Under the pieces are notes generated by a model. The model was not told where the DNA came from. It did not search any database and saw only the letters and a list, made by a program, of their open reading frames with translations. From the NCBI RefSeq assembly GCF_036169555.1, contig NZ_CP108032.1, positions 5,890,001 through 5,954,000 on the forward strand: 64,000 bases of DNA, given 5' to 3'. Below are positions 59,737-64,000 of this stretch, piece after piece. Source of the DNA: Streptomyces sp. NBC_00306 (GTDB lineage: Bacteria; Actinomycetota; Actinomycetes; Streptomycetales; Streptomycetaceae). Position 1 is the first letter of the stretch; every line of letters begins with the position of its first letter. The position numbers were made by a program, and so were the translations under genes.

Positions 59737-61257
59737 ATGGCATCACGTCGGGACGAACTCAACGCCTACACCTTCGCGAAGCGGAGATTGATCGCGCAGT
59801 TCCTCCAGCCCAACGCGACCGGCTCGGAGGAGGGCGCGCCCCGTCCCCTGCGTGCGGTCGTGCCGGGAGCGATCGTCGGTGTCGTGATCCTCGCCGTGTT
59901 CGGTGCGTGGGGGATGTTCAAGCCCGTCGCGCCCAAGGGCTGGGACATCGCCGAAGAGAACGTCATCATCGCGAGCAAGTCGACCACCCGGTACGTCGTC
60001 CTGAAGACGAAGGGCAAAAGGCAGCTCCACCCGGTGCTCAACATGTCCTCGGCCAAGCTCCTCCTCAAGCCCGGCAAGGGCAAGGTCATCAACGTCGACG
60101 AATCCGTACTCGACAGCGGCAAGATCCCGCACGGAGCCACTCTCGGCATCCCGTACGCCCCCGACCGGCTGCCCGACGCCAAGGAGGCCGGAGCGGCCAA
60201 GCGCTGGGCCGTGTGCGAGCGTCCGGGCGAGGGCGGCAGGGCGATCGAGAAGGCGGCCTTCGTCTTCGCCGAGCGCCAGGAGTCGAAGACCGAGGGGCCG
60301 AACCGCCTCACCGGCGGCGATCTGATGTACGTGGAAGGGCCCGGCGAGGCCCGGTACATCGTCGACGCCGGCGGCACGGCATACCCCGTCGCCGACGACG
60401 AGTTGCTGCTGCGACAGCTCGTCGGCCAGGGCCGTGAGCCGCAGCGGGTCTCCGAGGCCTGGCTGAGCACCCTGCACAAGGGCGACCCCATCTCCTTCCC
60501 CAGGATTCCCGACACCCCCGGCACCGACGCCGGAGTGTCCGGAGAGCTGGATCCCAAGGTCAACAAGGTCGGCATGGTCCTCACCGCGACCGACGGGACG
60601 AAGAACCAGCAGTACGTCGTCCTCCGCGGCCGGGTGGCCCCCGTCTCCGACTTCACCGCGAAGCTGCTGCTCAACAGCCGGGACCTGATCAAGCTCGGCC
60701 AGGCGGGCCGGGCGACCTCCGTCAGCGCCGCCAGCTTCCAGCCCGGCACCCCCTTCGGCGACGACAAGAAGTGGCCGGCGAACGCGCCCAGGCCGGTCAA
60801 CTCAGCGAGCACCGACGAGGGAAGCCGCAACACGGTGTGCAACGTGCTGCGCAAGGTGGACGAGGACGACGGCAGCACCACGCTCAGCACCTGGGCCGGC
60901 ACACGGTTTCCGGCGGAGCTGCCCACGGGCTCCACGAGTGCGTACGTCACCCCGGGATCCGGCCAGCTGTTCCGCCAGTTCAAGGGATCCTCGACCCGCT
61001 CCGGCTTCCTCTTCCTGGTGACCGACACGGGTCTGCGGTATGCCATGCAGTCCAACGGTGACAGCGCGACCGACGACTCCGGCATCGGGTCCTCGGGCTC
61101 TGGCAAGGAAGACGTCCAGCAAGAAGCGCAGGACGCGCAGGAACGGCTCGGCTACAAGGAGGTCGACCCGCTGCCGATCCCGGCCGCCTGGGCCGGCTTC
61201 CTGCCGACGGGCCCCCGTCTGTCGACCGGCGCCGCGACCCAGCCCCAGGGCTCGTGA
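59737..61257 (+). CDS. eccB: Type VII secretion protein EccB
   Basis: ESX core membrane protein of 506 residues. The N-terminal MASRRDELNAYTFAKRRLIA is the family signature, followed by a single transmembrane helix (about 39-61) and a large extracytoplasmic domain with repeated sheets. Paired Cys in WAVCERPGE and TVCNVLRKV may form the conserved disulfide. The C-terminal part reads PIPAAWAGFLPTGPRLSTGA. The ATG is preceded by GGGGAGAGGGACAGCGGACAG. The stop overlaps or abuts the mycP start. Confidence 0.93.
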   Translation: MASRRDELNAYTFAKRRLIAQFLQPNATGSEEGAPRPLRAVVPGAIVGVVILAVFGAWGMFKPVAPKGWDIAEENVIIASKSTTRYVVLKTKGKRQLHPVLNMSSAKLLLKPGKGKVINVDESVLDSGKIPHGATLGIPYAPDRLPDAKEAGAAKRWAVCERPGEGGRAIEKAAFVFAERQESKTEGPNRLTGGDLMYVEGPGEARYIVDAGGTAYPVADDELLLRQLVGQGREPQRVSEAWLSTLHKGDPISFPRIPDTPGTDAGVSGELDPKVNKVGMVLTATDGTKNQQYVVLRGRVAPVSDFTAKLLLNSRDLIKLGQAGRATSVSAASFQPGTPFGDDKKWPANAPRPVNSASTDEGSRNTVCNVLRKVDEDDGSTTLSTWAGTRFPAELPTGSTSAYVTPGSGQLFRQFKGSSTRSGFLFLVTDTGLRYAMQSNGDSATDDSGIGSSGSGKEDVQQEAQDAQERLGYKEVDPLPIPAAWAGFLPTGPRLSTGAATQPQGS

Positions 61258-61268
61258 GGCCGCCCACG

Positions 61269-62492
61269 ATGACGTACACCCACCGATCCCTCAGGCTCGC
61301 GGCGGCGACGGCACTGGTCTTCATCGGCATGCCGGCCACGACGGCCACCGCCGACTCGAGCCAGTGCAAGTTCCCCGGCGACACCTATAAGGGCAGGCCC
61401 TGGGCGCTGCAACGCGTACTGCTGGACGAACTGTGGAAGCAGTCCACCGGAAAGGGCGTGCAGGTCGCCGTCATCGACACCGGCGTGGACACCAGGAATC
61501 CACAGCTGAAGCGCGCGGTGGACGCCAAGAAGGGCATGAACCTTCTGCCCGCCAAGAACAAGAAGGGCGAGAAGATCGACCGCGGTGCGAGCAACGGCAC
61601 CACGGACACGGTGGGCCACGGCACCAAGGTCGCCGGCATCATCGCCGCCCGCCCTCTCAAGGGCACGGGCGTCGTGGGCCTCGCCCCCGCCGCCACGATC
61701 ATCCCGGTCAAGCAGAACGACGCGGAGGGCAACGGCACCGCGGCGTCGCTGGCTTCGGCGATCACCAGGTCGGTCGCCGCGGGCGCCGACGTGATCAACA
61801 TCTCCCAGGACACGGCCGACGCGGTGGAGCCGGCACCCGCCCTGAAGCAGGCGGTGGACGCTGCCCTGGACGAGGACGTGGTGGTCGTCGCCTCGGCGGG
61901 CAACGACGGCCTCGGTGGCAACGTGAAGAAGACGTATCCCGCTTCGTACCCCGGCGTCCTGGCGGTGGCCTCCTCGGACCGCAACAACGAACGGGCGGCC
62001 TTCTCCCAGTCCGGCGACTTCGTCGGCATCGCGGCCCCCGGTGTGGACATGGTCACCACGGTCCCCGGCAAAGGCCACTGCGCCGACAACGGGACCAGCT
62101 TCTCCGCCCCTTACGTCGCCGGGGTCGCGGCCCTGATCAAGAGCAAGCACGGCGACTGGACCCAGAAGCAGATCGTGGCCCAGATCCAGCAGACGGCGGA
62201 ACGCTCCACCCCGGGCCACGACCGCCTGGTCGGCTGGGGAGTCGTGGACCCGGTCCGCGCCCTGACGGAGGATGACAAGCCGATCGAGCAACCGGTGGCC
62301 CACGAAGGAGTGACAAAGGGCGAGGTCCCGACCCCGGCCGAACTCCAACTCGGGGAATCGGCCGCGGAACGCAACTCCCGGATGGCGACGTACGTCGTTG
62401 TGGGAGGGGGCGTCCTGGTGGCGTCGATCGCGGGCGGCGCGGTGGCGTTCCGCGACTCGAGGCGCCGCGCGCGGAGGCTCGGGGAAGGGTGA
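61269..62492 (+). CDS. mycP: Type VII secretion-associated subtilisin-like protease (mycosin)
   Basis: Membrane-bound serine protease of 407 residues. Signal peptide about 1-29, catalytic triad Asp70 (VAVIDTGVD), His117 (GHGTKVAG) and Ser277 (GTSFSAPYVAG), oxyanion Asn212 (SAGNDG). A C-terminal transmembrane helix (YVVVGGGVLVASIAGGAVAF) and basic tail anchor it. Mycosins stabilise the ESX complex and cut some substrates. GTG 61254, which overlaps the eccB stop, is an alternative start; ATG 61269 is used because GAGG is nine bases upstream. Confidence 0.93.
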   Translation: MTYTHRSLRLAAATALVFIGMPATTATADSSQCKFPGDTYKGRPWALQRVLLDELWKQSTGKGVQVAVIDTGVDTRNPQLKRAVDAKKGMNLLPAKNKKGEKIDRGASNGTTDTVGHGTKVAGIIAARPLKGTGVVGLAPAATIIPVKQNDAEGNGTAASLASAITRSVAAGADVINISQDTADAVEPAPALKQAVDAALDEDVVVVASAGNDGLGGNVKKTYPASYPGVLAVASSDRNNERAAFSQSGDFVGIAAPGVDMVTTVPGKGHCADNGTSFSAPYVAGVAALIKSKHGDWTQKQIVAQIQQTAERSTPGHDRLVGWGVVDPVRALTEDDKPIEQPVAHEGVTKGEVPTPAELQLGESAAERNSRMATYVVVGGGVLVASIAGGAVAFRDSRRRARRLGEG

Positions 62493-62623
62493 GCCGGAGT
62501 TCTGTGAGGGGTTGATGGGCTCAGTGGGGTCAACTTTCACAGGACTGTCATGATGGGAACGATTGCAACCGCATAGCGGTCGTGAAGCGTCACACCAGAG
62601 AAGTCGAGTGACGTATAAGGCAC

Positions 62624-62652
62624 TTGGGGCTGTCAGACCCAGTGGCTAGAGT
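62624..62652 (+). promoter_or_regulatory. Possible promoter of the WXG100-like gene pair
   Basis: TTGGGG (62624-62629), 17 bp, then TAGAGT (62647-62652), 82 bp before the first WXG100-like start. It fits a housekeeping-sigma promoter with a weak -35, in a 241-bp gap after mycP. Confidence 0.4.
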
Positions 62653-62733
62653 GGTAGGTCGACGATCGGTGATGGCCGGTTCACCACGATCGCAACGTGG
62701 GACAGCTGGAGCAAACGGGGAGGAACGGGCATC

Positions 62734-63219
62734 GTGCTCGAGGCAGAAGGTGGCGGGGGCAGCGCGTCCGGTGGGAGTGACCTCGCGCGCGGTGTAGGCG
62801 CGCTGAAGACGTTCCAGAAGCAGATCAACGCACTGCTGGCGGACTTCGAGAGCGGTGCGGCCGGGAAGTCGAAGGTGGCTGCTCAGGAGGTCTCGCGCGG
62901 CTCGTTCAGCGGAACCAATATGGCCTTCGCCGAGGCGGACGGCTTCTTCACCCAGTACAACCGTGTGCACTCGGCACTCACGTCGCTCTCCCGGAGTCTC
63001 AGCGACCAGATCGAGCTGATGAGCATCGGCGTACATGCCGCGGACGTCGGCTACAACAACGTCGAGGAAGAACTGCGGGCCCGCTTCCACACCATCCAGG
63101 CACGCCTGGAAGAGGAGAGGAAGGCTCAGGAGCAGCGGGAGAAGAAGCCGGGAGACAAGGGTGGCGAGCCCGATGCACCTCGCCAGAACGACACCGGTGG
63201 CACAGGGGAATGGGGGTGA
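62734..63219 (+). CDS. WXG100-like small helical protein, candidate type VII partner
   Basis: Protein of 161 residues, mostly helical without signal peptide. Two helices flank a turn GSFSGTNM where WXG100 proteins have Trp-X-Gly, so the Trp is missing. The tail after residue 125 is charged and Gly-rich. Its stop is 6 bp before the next gene, which has a WXG motif, so the pair could form the heterodimer usual for type VII substrates. Start GTG follows GGGGAGG by a longish gap. No strong family hit from memory. Confidence 0.65.
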   Translation: MLEAEGGGGSASGGSDLARGVGALKTFQKQINALLADFESGAAGKSKVAAQEVSRGSFSGTNMAFAEADGFFTQYNRVHSALTSLSRSLSDQIELMSIGVHAADVGYNNVEEELRARFHTIQARLEEERKAQEQREKKPGDKGGEPDAPRQNDTGGTGEWG

Positions 63220-63225
63220 CGACTG

Positions 63226-64000
63226 ATGGGTGATGAGAAGAAGCCGGAGCTGACCCCTCAGGATCACGAGAAGAAGCAGGCCGAGACCGCTTCGCAGATC
63301 GAGGGCCAATTCGGCGCGACTGACGCCCTCGAGCGCTTCGCAACGGTGATGGACAAGATCGGCTTCGGTAACGCCGGCGGCCTGTTCGGCAAGACGAGCT
63401 TCGAAGAAGTTCAGCTCAACGCCATGCTCGACCTGCTCGAAGCTTCCAACCCCTCGGACCTCGAGCGGGCCGGAGAGAACCTCGAAAAGGCTCGGGTCGC
63501 CCTCAACAAGGCGGCCAAGGACCTCGACGACTTCGTCAAGAAGACGGACTGGAAAGGCGAGGGAGCGACCGAGTTCCAGCGCTACGGCAGCGAACTTGCC
63601 GGTTATGCCTGGAAGCTGGGCGCCTTCGCCAACGTGGTCGGCACGCAGATGACGGTCGCCAGCACGGGCCTGACCTCGGTGAAGAACTCCATGCCGCGGG
63701 AGCGCGACACTCGGCTGATCGCGAAGAAGCCAGAAGCATTCGCGTTGGCGCCGGCCAAGGACACCAACCCGGAGTACATCGAGGCCGTGAAGGTGGAGAA
63801 GAACCGTCAGGAGGCCATCAACCAGATGAACCGCCTGTCGTCGTTCTACGCGGTCTCGGAGCAGTCGCTGGCGCAGCAGCAGCCGCCGGAGATGCCGAAG
63901 ATGCTGAAGGCGGCGGTTCCGGCTCCGCGTTCCGCCGGACCGGTCTCGGAGTCGCAGACTGAGACGTCCAGGGCAGACTCCAAAGCGGCTTCACAGGCAA
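63226..64000 (+). CDS. WXG100-like protein with C-terminal extension (truncated by right edge)
   Basis: At least 258 residues, running off the window. An N-terminal helical hairpin of about 170 residues has Trp109-Lys-Gly111 at the turn (TDWKGEGATEFQRY), the WXG motif of ESX substrates, here preceded by helices rather than near residue 40 as in canonical 100-residue members. A basic, Pro/Ala/Ser-rich linker starts near 210. Such extended proteins are candidate secreted effectors or large Esx-type partners. The ATG follows GGGGGTGACGACTG. Confidence 0.65.
   Translation, partial: MGDEKKPELTPQDHEKKQAETASQIEGQFGATDALERFATVMDKIGFGNAGGLFGKTSFEEVQLNAMLDLLEASNPSDLERAGENLEKARVALNKAAKDLDDFVKKTDWKGEGATEFQRYGSELAGYAWKLGAFANVVGTQMTVASTGLTSVKNSMPRERDTRLIAKKPEAFALAPAKDTNPEYIEAVKVEKNRQEAINQMNRLSSFYAVSEQSLAQQQPPEMPKMLKAAVPAPRSAGPVSESQTETSRADSKAASQA

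Overview
The window looks like chromosomal core DNA of a Streptomyces or close relative. Coding regions are very GC-rich with G/C at most third codon positions, GTG and TTG starts are common, and there are Tat-lipoprotein signals, a chitinase with a DasR-type operator, a WXG100/Ecc type VII secretion locus and the actinobacterial rimP-nusA-ylxR-infB-rbfA-truB cluster. From memory, and not checked here, the gene order resembles the S. coelicolor segment from about SCO5655 to the SCO572x genes. I found no tRNA, rRNA, CRISPR array, transposase or integrase.

Region 1 (1-21.6 kb) is nitrogen and polyamine catabolism plus neighbours. It starts with a partial adenosine deaminase, a DUF4190 membrane protein and a NADAR protein. 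A probable operon of an aminobutyraldehyde dehydrogenase, a four-gene polyamine ABC importer (potD-A-B-C) and a gamma-glutamylputrescine-oxidase-like flavoprotein follows. Further on are 4-aminobutyrate aminotransferase (gabT), a PucR regulator, an EamA exporter and a second, succinate-semialdehyde-type dehydrogenase. Together they could import putrescine and carry it through GABA to succinate. Between them lie a chitinase with a DasR-like site on its promoter, a PAP2 phosphatase and an orphan membrane-anchored VirD4/TraG-like ATPase.

Region 2 (21.8-31.1 kb) holds an acyl-CoA dehydrogenase and then dxr, a site-2-type M50 protease and ispG (non-mevalonate isoprenoid pathway), two GNAT acetyltransferases and proS. 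After proS comes a duplicated intergenic repeat with 30-bp tandem units.

Region 3 (31.6-47.4 kb) has an APH-family protein that has lost its catalytic residues and a translationally coupled ferritin-like pair, then the translation/transcription cluster rimP, nusA, ylxR, infB, DUF503, rbfA, truB. A 1,252-residue protein between truB and ribF joins a trypsin-like domain without its Ser and Asp to a STAND-type NTPase with Arg in place of the Walker A Lys, plus a helical C-terminal half. ribF follows, then a LysR regulator divergent from a DJ-1/PfpI gene.

Region 4 (47.4-53.2 kb) is a tightly coupled dipeptide/oligopeptide ABC operon (dppA-B-C-D-F) on the minus strand.

Region 5 (53.4-64 kb) is one end of a type VII (ESX-like) secretion locus: a proline-rich ParA/EspI-like ATPase, a stand-alone DUF397 protein, an EccE-linked unknown, eccE, and divergent eccB and mycP followed by two WXG100-like candidates, the second running off the right edge. 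EccC, EccD and the small EsxA/EsxB genes are not in the window.

The observations most worth following up are the pseudoprotease-STAND fusion, the pseudokinase, the infB leader (three overlapping mini-ORFs plus a 10-bp inverted repeat enclosing the ribosome-binding site and start codon), the orphan VirD4-like ATPase and the accessory genes of the type VII locus.
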